From: Methanosarcina vacuolata Z-761
GTDB taxonomy: Archaea; Halobacteriota; Methanosarcinia; Methanosarcinales; Methanosarcinaceae
DNA: 64,000 nt
Assembly: GCF_000969905.1 (NCBI RefSeq)
Contig: NZ_CP009520.1
Location: 1,736,001 to 1,800,000, forward strand
Direction: 5' to 3'
Below are positions 54,463 to 63,049 of this stretch, piece by piece. Each line of letters starts with the position of its first letter. The first letter of the stretch is position 1. The notes beneath the pieces are model-generated. The model saw only the letters and a program-made list of their open reading frames with translations, did not search any database and was not told the origin of the DNA. The position numbers were made by a program, and so were the translations under genes.

Positions 54463-55812
54463 TCAAAGAGGCCCTGCGTATGTACTCATAACGTCTTCCA
54501 CTAAAGTGAGCCCTCCACTGAACCCTGCGTAATTGTGTTCAAGTATCACGCGGTTATATGAAGGGAATGAAACCGTCAAATGTAGGGCATTAAACTCCGG
54601 ACCGGATATAGGAGTTTCAAGAGAACTTGCCAGCAGGAACAGGAAATTTCTGTCTTTTAAATTTTCCCGAATCCTGTATGCATCCACTTCATATATTATT
54701 TCAGGCCAGGCAGGGGTTTCAAGGTCGGTTGTCAATTCCTCGTTTATCAGTTTACGGGCTTCTTCAGGTGGATTATCTGTTATCTGAACAATATCAGGTA
54801 GATAACCCATCTCGTTTGCAAGGTATTTTGTAATGCTTACAGCCGAATTACTGTCAGCGACAACCGCAAAATAAGGATGCGGCCTGGTGATCAGGAGTAT
54901 ATCGCCAACAAATTCTGCAAATCTGTAGGCTCGCTTTTCCTCTCTGGCAATCAGGTCTTCAATGACATCGGCTGAAACATCTAACCTTTCTCCTATGACC
55001 CTCAGGAATTCCGAGGTTTGTTTTGGTCCTATTGGTACCCCTGGGAAGGAGATATAAGGAGTATCGAACTTTTCTTCGAGTTTCTCTGCCGTTTTATGCC
55101 CTATCCAGCTTGAGAGGACAATATTATATTCAGCAGCCGGAATTTTTTTCAGGTTCTCAAGTGCTTCAAATTCTCCTACAATCAGATTTGCCTTCAAGCC
55201 TATTTTTTCAAGCAGGGTTTTTATCTCCCTTGCTTCGCCCTTCCAGAATATGTGCTGTGAAGGCACTATACCGAAAACGTTTACCAATCCTTTTTCTTTC
55301 GGAGCCTTTTCAAGGAGCTGGTCGATCACAGCGTCGAAAAAGTACTCGTAGCCGTCGTATGATGTCCCTGCAAAGCCTGAAGTATTTACATGTATGATTG
55401 GAACCTCAGGATTCTTTTCTTTATATCTTCTGATAACGGCTCCCACATCATCTCCTATAAGTGAAGGGACACAGCCAGAGATGACTGCAAATACTTCTCC
55501 ATTTACAAGTTCTACCGTTGATTCAATAAGCGCTTCAAGTTTTTTCTCGCCGCCGAAAATTACATGTTCCTCAACTAAAGAGGAACACGGGGTGCTTGTT
55601 CCACCGTAAGGGCCTCCAGCGTTCTGGCCACCACCGTAAAATTGACCAAAAAGCTGCCCTATTCCACATCCTGCCCCGGAATGGAGTATGGGAACAACTC
55701 CAAATATCCCTACTGCAGTTGAATAAGCTCCTGCAAGTGCGCAGGAGTAACGTGGTGCTTCAATAGCACCTGATATAACATTATTTGTCTCTAAAGGTTC
55801 ACTTATTCCCAT
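54463..55812 (-). CDS. Nitrogenase-like component 1, beta-type subunit
   Basis: The 449-residue protein belongs to the nitrogenase component 1 superfamily. Cys24, Cys49 (SGAGCGIGQ) and Cys114 (VISGCVPSLIGDDV) match the three P-cluster ligands of NifK. A long Gly-rich loop (QFYGGGQNAGGPYGGTSTP) follows Cys49 and is unlike NifK. It starts 12 bases after the alpha-type gene, so they are one operon. Similarity to NifK is distant; candidates are a methylthio-alkane reductase MarK-like subunit or an uncharacterised nitrogenase-like reductase. The reductase (NifH-like) is not in the window. Confidence 0.75.
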   Translation of the reverse strand: MGISEPLETNNVISGAIEAPRYSCALAGAYSTAVGIFGVVPILHSGAGCGIGQLFGQFYGGGQNAGGPYGGTSTPCSSLVEEHVIFGGEKKLEALIESTVELVNGEVFAVISGCVPSLIGDDVGAVIRRYKEKNPEVPIIHVNTSGFAGTSYDGYEYFFDAVIDQLLEKAPKEKGLVNVFGIVPSQHIFWKGEAREIKTLLEKIGLKANLIVGEFEALENLKKIPAAEYNIVLSSWIGHKTAEKLEEKFDTPYISFPGVPIGPKQTSEFLRVIGERLDVSADVIEDLIAREEKRAYRFAEFVGDILLITRPHPYFAVVADSNSAVSITKYLANEMGYLPDIVQITDNPPEEARKLINEELTTDLETPAWPEIIYEVDAYRIRENLKDRNFLFLLASSLETPISGPEFNALHLTVSFPSYNRVILEHNYAGFSGGLTLVEDVMSTYAGPL

Positions 55813-55824
55813 AATTACACCTAT

Positions 55825-57369
55825 TTACTCCTCTGCTTTAAGATAATACAGTGAATTTGGCTGTTTGTACCACCAGTCTTTATATGTACTCAGCGTCTTT
55901 TCCTTCATAGTCCGCTGATATGAATGGCTTTTTAGTGACTGCAAAAGGAAGTTTCCAAATGCAATCGCTCCCGTATAGCCGCTCTGGGTACTCCAGGGAT
56001 GTGCATCGGACCTCAAGGCATGCACCCTTGTTACACCCTTGTCGCGCTTGAATGCCCCTCCCTGGAACGGGCAGGTCATTGCGATATCGGGATTTCTATG
56101 GTTTGTTATATGTGTCTGTTCTGCGGCCTGGAAGGTATTTACCAGAATGTCAAAGTCCCCCATCTGGGCGAGCAATTTTTCAAGGTCCTTAAGGATGAGG
56201 TTGTCAAAGTCCTGGCACATTGCAGCTGAGGATTTAAGTCCAATTTCATCAAAGTACGGGACCTGAGCCAGAAGTCTTCCCTGCCCAAGTGCACCCAGCA
56301 CTTCTACTTTCTCTCCATTACCTTTGAAATTTTCAAATTCCTGCCTGATCGCCTTGAGTTTTGGAAGCCATTTTTCGTGTTCTTCTTTGATCAGGGCTTC
56401 TATTTCCCTTTCTTTTCCAGTGTGCCTCCCGATTTCCCTCAGCCACTCATCGGTGTGAGCAACTCCCATTGGTGAGGGATAGAGGAAATAAGGAACTCCA
56501 TATTCTTGCTTAAGTCCACGTGCAAGATAATCAGTGTAAGTCGGGCACAGGGGTGCAGTAACTGCAGCTTCGGAAAGTTGTTCAAACTGCTCCACAGAGG
56601 CGAATTCAGGGATGAAGTTAACTCTAAGACCGACTTTTCCCAGCAGGCGCTTTATTTCCAGTCTGTCCTGCCAGGTGTAGGAGAGCATACTGGCTACATT
56701 TATCAGATCTTTCTGTTTCTTTTCCGGTTTTTTGACGAGGTATTTTAAGACTGCATGCCAGAAGGCATCATAACCTGTCTGGACAAGTTTTGATCGTGAG
56801 CCTTCACAGTGAATAGGGACTATTGTTGCTTTTATTTCGGGCTGGACCTGTGAGACAACCCCTTCTATGTCCTCTCCGATTATTCCTGAAGTACAGGACG
56901 TAAGTATAAAGATCGCTTTAGGATTGTACCGTCTCTCGGCTTCCTTTATCGCTTCCCTGAGCTTTTCACCGGCACCGTAGACCACATCTCTTTCGCCGAG
57001 ATTTGTTGTCATCCAGTGGAGGTCGTAATTTGCAGGACGGCCAAGTTCAACAGGCACGTGTCTGTAGAGTTCACGGTAGCCGAGTGCTGCAGACGAGCAG
57101 CCGACAGGTGCATGATATATAGCTACAGCGTCACGGATTGTTCCGATCCTTACTGAAAGATAGAAGTTCAGAACACAACCACTTGACTGCTGAAAATTCC
57201 GTTCTCTTTGCCTCAGGCAGCCTGAACGGGCTTCTTTTGCAAGATCGCTTGCTTTTCCATACCAGACGTTAATACCGTTTGCCCTCTGTTCCCTGTTGGG
57301 ACATGTAGCCCGTGATAGGTCGATTCTATCCTCGATAAGTTCATTTTCAGTAAGTTCTGTTCCTGACAT
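55825..57369 (-). CDS. Nitrogenase-like component 1, alpha-type subunit
   Basis: The 514-residue protein keeps the NifD layout: P-cluster ligands Cys65 (SSGCVLN), Cys91 (APVGCSSA) and Cys159 (LTSCTSGIIGED), a cofactor Cys275 in APLCPTYTDYLARGLKQEYG, and His457 in AHPWSTQSGYTGAIAF where NifD has the cofactor His. Thus a FeMo-co-like or NifB-co-like cluster could be held. NifD residues around the N2 site (for example the RAP/HSW context) differ, so N2 reduction is not implied. Sulfur genes nearby (two MetY, methanethiol-forming lyase) make a methylthio-alkane reductase-like role attractive but unproven. Confidence 0.8.
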   Translation of the reverse strand: MSGTELTENELIEDRIDLSRATCPNREQRANGINVWYGKASDLAKEARSGCLRQRERNFQQSSGCVLNFYLSVRIGTIRDAVAIYHAPVGCSSAALGYRELYRHVPVELGRPANYDLHWMTTNLGERDVVYGAGEKLREAIKEAERRYNPKAIFILTSCTSGIIGEDIEGVVSQVQPEIKATIVPIHCEGSRSKLVQTGYDAFWHAVLKYLVKKPEKKQKDLINVASMLSYTWQDRLEIKRLLGKVGLRVNFIPEFASVEQFEQLSEAAVTAPLCPTYTDYLARGLKQEYGVPYFLYPSPMGVAHTDEWLREIGRHTGKEREIEALIKEEHEKWLPKLKAIRQEFENFKGNGEKVEVLGALGQGRLLAQVPYFDEIGLKSSAAMCQDFDNLILKDLEKLLAQMGDFDILVNTFQAAEQTHITNHRNPDIAMTCPFQGGAFKRDKGVTRVHALRSDAHPWSTQSGYTGAIAFGNFLLQSLKSHSYQRTMKEKTLSTYKDWWYKQPNSLYYLKAEE

Positions 57370-57976
57370 TAATCATTACTCCGTAAGAGACCTGTTTTTC
57401 GTAGTTAGTTTGTCTCCAGTATGTTTTGCTCTTGACATCACCTCTTCCATTCGCATTAATGAATATATAAATCGGGAAATCAGCAAAAATGTAAGCTAGT
57501 TTCTCATTATCCTAATTTTTGCGGCAAAAAAGAAAGTTCAGGAATAATTTAGTATTTGAACCAGATCCAGATGAATAAAATTTATCTGGACAATATCCGG
57601 TTTCAGTATCCTGAATGATGATAGGATTTGTTCCGATTCTGGATTAACTTGTTTATCCAGACCCGAGCCGGATAGGAATTTTTAAGTTTTTCCTCACTAC
57701 GCCGCACGGCCTAGAGGCCTGCCTGCCGTTTAAGAAAATAGTGACCTGAAAACCGATATCGCAAGTAGAAAGATGAGATTCTGAAGGAAAACGTCTCGAT
57801 TTGAAGGTTAGAGGAGTTGTTTTACTTAACTCCAGAAACCGATTTTTAATTCACAGCTGATATAGAACGCCTCCGACAGCTAGCCTGGCGGCTCTGTAAA
57901 AAAAGAAGAAAGAGATAGCAATAGAGATAAGAAAAAAGAGACTTGAACCAATAAAATAAAGATCATGAAGATATTC
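57370..57976. other. Intergenic region with a duplicated structured segment
   Basis: No gene seen. Part of it (about 57735-57935) is repeated at 58655-58850. Near 57605-57675 an inverted pair CCGG-rich segment (GACCCGAGCCGGAT and ATCCGGTTTCAG-like) occurs upstream of the nitrogenase-like genes. Confidence 0.5.
57735..57935. repeat. About 200-bp direct repeat, copy 1
   Basis: The stretch from AATAGTGACCTGAAAACCGA through TATAGAACGCCTCCGACAGC and CTAGCCTGGCGGCTCTGTAA to a purine-rich end matches 58655-58850. A conserved hairpin CCGxCAG-CTAGC-CTGxCGG lies inside. Confidence 0.75.
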
Positions 57977-58435
57977 TTAAGAATCTCTTTTAGGAAAAAG
58001 GAGAGTTTTTGTTGATGTAACATTGATACCGTTAATGTAGTTTAAGTTCAAGATTTGTTCTTTAGAAAAGCCTGAAGCGTTAAATTCAACTTGCCCTTTG
58101 ACAGAAATTGTAGAATTGGGACTTATGGTTTTGTTACCAATTATCTCATGATTCTCAGTTAGTACTCTTGCTAAAATATCTTTTGTAAAAATCGGTTCAA
58201 CAGAATCCAGATGAATTTCCCCATTTTTCTCGTTATATAAGACAAAATCGTAATTAAAGGCCTGTATGCTTGTATTATTTGCACTATCAATAGGACCTAA
58301 AACTTCTGTGGCTGACACTATTTTTAACCCGTCTTCTGCTTGGGAAGAGTTGCTGTTTTCCTTAATCTCAACAAACAATATAGCTAAAACTAAAAGAAAT
58401 ATTAAGATATTGCGTATTAAGTTTTTATTCACCAT
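57977..58435 (-). CDS. Membrane-anchored exported protein, unknown
   Basis: The 152-residue protein has one hydrophobic segment (about 8-23) after a basic N-terminus, then an extracellular-type domain with N-x-S/T sequons (NNTS, NKTIS, NSTIS, NASGF, NVTST). The beta-strand-like pattern (FNYDFVLYNEKNGEIHLDSV, STISVKGQVEFNASG) suggests a small Ig-like or FxLYD-type domain. No family is certain. It is bracketed by two direct copies of a 200-bp repeat, so it may have been duplicated or moved as a cassette. Confidence 0.6.
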   Translation of the reverse strand: MVNKNLIRNILIFLLVLAILFVEIKENSNSSQAEDGLKIVSATEVLGPIDSANNTSIQAFNYDFVLYNEKNGEIHLDSVEPIFTKDILARVLTENHEIIGNKTISPNSTISVKGQVEFNASGFSKEQILNLNYINGINVTSTKTLLFPKRDS

Positions 58436-58654
58436 ATCCTTCCTGAAACCAAACTAAAATGGTATTTCTGATAGTAGATTGCTGTTTACTAATGTCTGTT
58501 CAAAAAATGAATCAATTATTCAATAGCTAACTCATTGATCATTGCACAAATTTAAAAGTTCATGTTTGTAAATATAGTTTAAGTTTTTCAAATAAAATAT
58601 AAAAAGCAGTAGTATATATAAAAAATTGAATATAAAGAGTCCCTGATACAGAAT

Positions 58655-58850
58655 AGACAGTGAAATAACCTGAAAACAGAATTGCAGGTAACAAGATGAG
58701 ATAAAACACTTCTTGACTTGAGAAATTGTTTTATTTAACCCGAAAACCTACTTTAATTCATGGCTAATATAGAACGTCTCCGCCAGCTAGCCTGGCAGCC
58801 CTGTGAAAAAGGAGAAAAAGAAGAAAGAAGCAGTTAGTAATAGAGAGGAG
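58655..58850. repeat. About 200-bp direct repeat, copy 2
   Basis: It matches 57735-57935. In this copy the hairpin is GCCAG-CTAGC-CTGGC with a perfect 5-bp stem; several arm changes relative to copy 1 keep partial pairing. Confidence 0.75.
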
Positions 58851-59289
58851 AAAAAGTACAGTTCTTTGTCACTTTTACTTTTTGTTTTGTCTACTTTTTT
58901 TGAAAATGCCGCTCTCCTTTGTCGAGCGGGACAAATCACAGTATAGTGGGATGATTAAAAGTAATTTCGAGATCGAAATACAAGGATTAAAAGACAGATA
59001 TACTAGTATCTAAGCAATTTAGTTATGGATTATTATAATTAAGAACGGGACTAAAGATGAAGTATTGTCTATGTATTGAAGTATCATAACTAAGTTGCCA
59101 TGACACTAGGTTAGTTAATTAAAATTTCACAGTTGTATACTTTTAAAGGAATTTTGCTAAAATTATTTTTTACGATACAACTACCTTTTTTAAGACTGTA
59201 ATTTTCAGTTTAGAAAAACTTACGGAATATACTTTCTAAAATCCTGAGGATCTATTTTTCAGGATACCTATAATCCATAAGTTTAATTT

Positions 59290-59369
59290 GAGAGAGGGGA
59301 TTCGAACTCATGGACACCTTGGGAAGTGTATCTTAAGTCCATTGCCTTTGACTTGGCTGGACAACCCGT
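59290..59369 (-). pseudogene. Decayed tRNA-Leu (TAA-like)
   Basis: On the minus strand, TTGTCCAGCCAAGTCAAAGG (D-arm region), GGACTTAAGA (anticodon-loop region of a UAA tRNA-Leu), a long variable arm and GAGTTCGAATCCCC (T arm) are recognisable in the right order. The acceptor ends (ACGGG...CTCTC) do not pair, and the anticodon stem has mismatches, so it cannot be functional. Confidence 0.65.
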
Positions 59370-59722
59370 ATGGAAGGACACTTTAGTCTGCTCTTTGAAA
59401 ACTAAGCACATCGCAAGACAAACTGTAATTCGAACAATTTCCTCTAAAAACGCGCCTGGAAAAATGTTAAAAACATATTAAGACGCTTCACAAGAAACAA
59501 TAAAAGAAACAAAAATAGAAAAACTGTCAGGTTAAGGACTATAGGAACCTAAATCTTTTTATTACCCCATCAAACGTGAACGGTACATAAATCTCGGACA
59601 ATTTTCGTACATTAGGAAATAGCCAAAGAAAAAAATGAGAAATATTGCAACTGCAACTTATCTAGGACCTTCTAGTTTTTATACCCCGCCCTAAAAAGAA
59701 AGGAGCCTTTCGCCTTAGAGTT

Positions 59723-60742
59723 TCAAGCTGAAAGATTATACAAATAGATATCTCTGTTTTCCCGGTGTTCTGGGTCAGTTCGTGAGTCTATATATACGAT
59801 TTTATCTTCGTAAATTGCAGGCTCTCTTGCATAAGTGCTGTCAGTAATACGAGTTGTCTCGTTAGTTGAGATATTGTACATGTAAATGTCACTCGACCAT
59901 TTTTCTCCTCCTCTGTATTTTTTTTCCAACACTATTCTATCACCATATACATCTGGATTGGTCGAATTGCCATCAAAAGTGACTTGGCGTGTTTCATGCT
60001 TAGCAATATCTCGCATATAGACATCCATTACATTCATTAATTCATTTTTATATTCTATCCACACGACAATGTTTCCGTAAATTTTACCGCCACCTGCTCT
60101 ACCGGTTCTGCTGATGTCACTTATTCTCTTTGTAGGTATGTCGTATATGGAAATATTTGCACTATATTCGCCTGGATTTACCCGATTCATCCGTCCATAC
60201 ACAATTTTATTTCCGTAAGTAGAAAAACCCCACCGAGGATGCGTACCAAATAGATCATGTGTATATGGAATTAGTTGAACTTCTTCACTTGTGCTAAGGT
60301 TGTATAAATATAAACTGTTATACTCAGCGTTTTGATAATATGCAGGCTGACCATCAACATATTTTGACCTTACGTACACAACATTATCACCATAGATCGC
60401 TGGTGTACTCGTATTATCGATTTTAGTTTCTTTACCAGTGGAAATGTTATACACGATCACGCTTCCACCATCCCACCATGTAATTTTATCTCCCTGAATA
60501 GATGGGCTATTTTGTGCATATCCCAATCCGGTTATGTTTCCAGTAGTCAAGTCATACATGCCAACCATGTTACCAAAAGTATCAGACCATGTGACAATGT
60601 TGCCATAGATTGATGGACTCGATGTTAGCCTCGAACTTATAATCATAGTCTCTTTGCCAGCATTTGCTATTGATGTAAAGCTTATAAGAAAAATCAAAGC
60701 AAGCCCTATATGTATAATTTTATTCCCCACATTAATCCCCAT
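59723..60742 (-). CDS. Secreted beta-propeller surface protein
   Basis: A 339-residue protein with a signal peptide (cleavage after SIANA, about 28) and repeated blades of the form IYGNIVTWSD, IQGDKITWWD, IYGDNVVYVRS, TYGNKIVYGR, IYGNIVVWIE, VYGDRIVLEKK and IYEDKIVYID, i.e. seven TolB/YncE-like propeller repeats. It carries no membrane anchor. It is paralogous to the protein at 63050, and the 3' flanks of the two genes are also alike, so this is a segmental duplication. The IS1-type element and a DUF3795 gene lie between them. Confidence 0.8.
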   Translation of the reverse strand: MGINVGNKIIHIGLALIFLISFTSIANAGKETMIISSRLTSSPSIYGNIVTWSDTFGNMVGMYDLTTGNITGLGYAQNSPSIQGDKITWWDGGSVIVYNISTGKETKIDNTSTPAIYGDNVVYVRSKYVDGQPAYYQNAEYNSLYLYNLSTSEEVQLIPYTHDLFGTHPRWGFSTYGNKIVYGRMNRVNPGEYSANISIYDIPTKRISDISRTGRAGGGKIYGNIVVWIEYKNELMNVMDVYMRDIAKHETRQVTFDGNSTNPDVYGDRIVLEKKYRGGEKWSSDIYMYNISTNETTRITDSTYAREPAIYEDKIVYIDSRTDPEHRENRDIYLYNLSA

Positions 60743-60912
60743 AAAGGATATAATACTGGAAAACTACATCAACATTGCTGCTCATTAGCAATATGGGGGA
60801 AAAGAAAGAAGAATGAGGGTTATTTATTGTTTTAAAACAAAATTATAGTCTCCAAGCATGCTATCCCTATATCTTTTATGACACTTTTTCAGATTTAATT
60901 TTGATCTGAAGT

Positions 60913-61194
60913 TTACCTTAGTCCTTTTAAGACGGAAACCCTACCTTGAATTGATTTTTGATGTTCCTCTTCACTCAAGGAAGGATCCTTTAAAGAAATC
61001 CAAAGTTCGCAGGGGATTTGCGAACAACCGCCGCAATTTTGATAATCTTTTTCCTTAACGCATTTATAAACAGGGCAGATATCAGCACCGATATACTGGG
61101 CCCAATAAACCTTGCCTTCAACTGCATCACAACCGACACAGTCGTTATTCAGATGAGTACATCCTTCACAATTTGCTCCACATACACAGATCAT
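60913..61194 (-). CDS. DUF3795 Cys-rich protein
   Basis: The 93-residue protein has the DUF3795 pattern of paired cysteines: MICVCGANCEGCTHLNNDCVGCDA, then CPVYKCVKEKDYQNCGGCSQIPCELW. Twelve cysteines suggest a zinc or Fe-S binding fold; function is unknown. Start 61194 follows GGAAGGT at 7 nt; the longer frame lacks a ribosome binding site. It stands between the two propeller genes. Confidence 0.8.
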   Translation of the reverse strand: MICVCGANCEGCTHLNNDCVGCDAVEGKVYWAQYIGADICPVYKCVKEKDYQNCGGCSQIPCELWISLKDPSLSEEEHQKSIQGRVSVLKGLR

Positions 61195-61757
61195 CTTTAT
61201 ACCTTCCGTAAACAATTTCAGTAGTTATAAGCAAATTTTGTTGTTTAAGGTGAGTAACTGTTCTAAATTATTCAAAACGTTGAGTAGATTTATCAGTCAT
61301 TTGAATCTCAATACTATTGCATTCACCTTTACTTACAAAAGCTATCTCAAATTCATTATTCTTTGCCAAGTAAGCTGAAAGTATTCTTATATTTCAAAAG
61401 TTACTTTCTTTTTCATACTCAGATCTTCAAAATCTTACTAAGAATGAGATAGGAAGTCAATTCTTACCGTCAAAATTATGCAAAACCCTTTTTGTCAGCT
61501 GTGAAACCGCAGCCAATGAAATAACAAAATCGTAAAAGAATACTATGGATCGTGAGGAAAAGCTTAGGTTAAGAGTAAATAAATGCTTATTTATTTCTCT
61601 TCTATTCTTGTTTTTTCTGCACTCTAAATTTCTTATTTTCTCCAAATACAACTCATCTACATCCGGCCTTGTCCTTTAAATTGACGATTGCTCCACGTTT
61701 ATCAAAAGAGATATGTCTAATATGTAAAGTACCACATCACCAATTTAATTACAACTC
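61195..61757. other. Intergenic region without a recognised gene
   Basis: Only short frames occur (for example a 64-codon frame at 61457-61651 without ribosome binding site). Nothing supportable. Confidence 0.5.
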
Positions 61758-62942
61758 GCAAGATTTTTGATGGTCAATCTTTATTTGATTGATGTTTTAA
61801 AACACCTGAATGTCAGCAATTCCTTTAAGGTCCATATTGAGTCCACAATTCCTGCCTCTCTTGCAGGTGTATTTTTACATTCTACCCCTCTTTCATCTTT
61901 GTACTTTAATCCTCCATGACCTCTACAGAAGTTAAAGTGGGTACAATATAACCTCATTTGATGCTCTAACCATTCTTTGACTTTTGAAAACCCTATTGTT
62001 TTTCTTGAAACTCTGTTGTTATCCTGCCTAAAAGTCAGGTTTTGTCTTTCAAGTAAAGTTGTTGAGATTTCACTTTGTTCAATATTGTTTCCAAAGATAA
62101 TCTTCTTCTTGACTTTCTTAAGTAACCCATTTATTCTTATTTTGACTACCTGTGCATACTTCAAATCATCACGGGGAAAAATTTCTGGTTTCTTTGGTCT
62201 TCCTCTTTTCCCAGTTCTTGGATACTCAATTAAAACTCCAAAATGTTTCAAAAGGGCTTCTCTATAAAAGTTCAATCCATCTGTGACAAAAAGAGGTATT
62301 TTATCCGAAAGATGTTTTTTAACTGACTCGACTAACTTATCCGCAACATACTGTTTTCTTGGTCCTATTACAAAGTCCAGTATTAGCCTACAACCTGGTG
62401 CAAAAGCTACCCACATCCATGGCCCATTATCTTCATAATCCTTCATTCTAGGAACTTTTTTTTTGAATTATTACCCATAGTTCATCCATTTCTATCTTGG
62501 GTACATCCACGTCTTTCATCATACTGTCATTTACTTTATCGCATTGTTCAGCTGCACGAGCTAACCATCGTTTTACACTGGCAGATTCTACCTCTAAAAC
62601 ATCGGCAATGGCTTCAATGCTCATACCTTTCATAGACATTTTTAAAGCTAAATCAATAGTTTTCTCAGCTTTCCGAAGATTATGATAAAAAGTGTCTGTA
62701 TGGTCGTTGAATACTTTACCGCAATGACGGCAAAGATATCTTCTTGTTTTTTCTCCACGACTTATATATGTTCCATTTCCAGTAATATTGCCTTGGTTAG
62801 TAAGACCATAGAGCTTGCAGTTTTTGTTAGGACAGGCAACGTCAATGAATCTTGGTTTTGGACCTCTTTTTCCCATAACATAAACATATGATGTTAAAAG
62901 ATATAATACCAATCAGATACAAAGTGACCATCAGATTTTTGC
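61758..62942 (-). mobile_element. IS1-type insertion sequence
   Basis: About 1.2 kb with imperfect ends: left GCAAGATTTTTGATGGTCA (61758-61776) and right, read inward, GCAAAAATCTGATGGTCA (62925-62942). It contains an IS1 family transposase in two pieces. No clear target duplication was found. It separates two duplicated propeller genes. Confidence 0.75.
61781..62876 (-). pseudogene. IS1-type transposase, frameshifted in an A run
   Basis: The N-terminal part (from MGKRGPKPRF, 62876) has the InsA-like zinc finger CPNKNCKLYG...YLCRHCGK and an HTH (SIEAIADVLEVESASVKRWL), then DELWVIIQKK. The C-terminal part (DNGPWMWVAFAPG, LFVTDGLNFYREALLKHFG, TTLLERQNLTFRQDNNRVSRKT, CRGHGGLKYKDER) is the InsB-like DDE domain. 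The two frames meet at nine A on the coding strand (plus-strand 62456-62464). Removing one A gives a single continuous frame, so this copy looks like a one-base insertion mutant of a single-ORF archaeal IS1 transposase. Confidence 0.8.
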
Positions 62943-63049
62943 CGGGAATTAAAAGAAAAAAATGAGAAATATTTGCAACTACAACTTAGCTGAGAACCTT
63001 CTAGTTTTATATTCCGTCCTAAAAAGAAAAGAGCTTTCGCCTTAGAATT

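Larger units (their letters stand above)
58436..59722. other. Long gene-free region
   Basis: No gene recognised. It holds the second copy of the 200-bp repeat (58655-58850), a stem-loop with arms CCGCTC/GAGCGG (about 58909-58930), a decayed tRNA-Leu (59290-59369) and, at about 59630-59722, sequence duplicated at 62955-63049. Confidence 0.6.

Noticed and set aside
55825-57369. True molybdenum nitrogenase NifD
   Set aside because: Ligands are kept but the surrounding motifs, length and partner differ, and no nifH, nifE or nifN is adjacent; nitrogenase-like is the supportable call.
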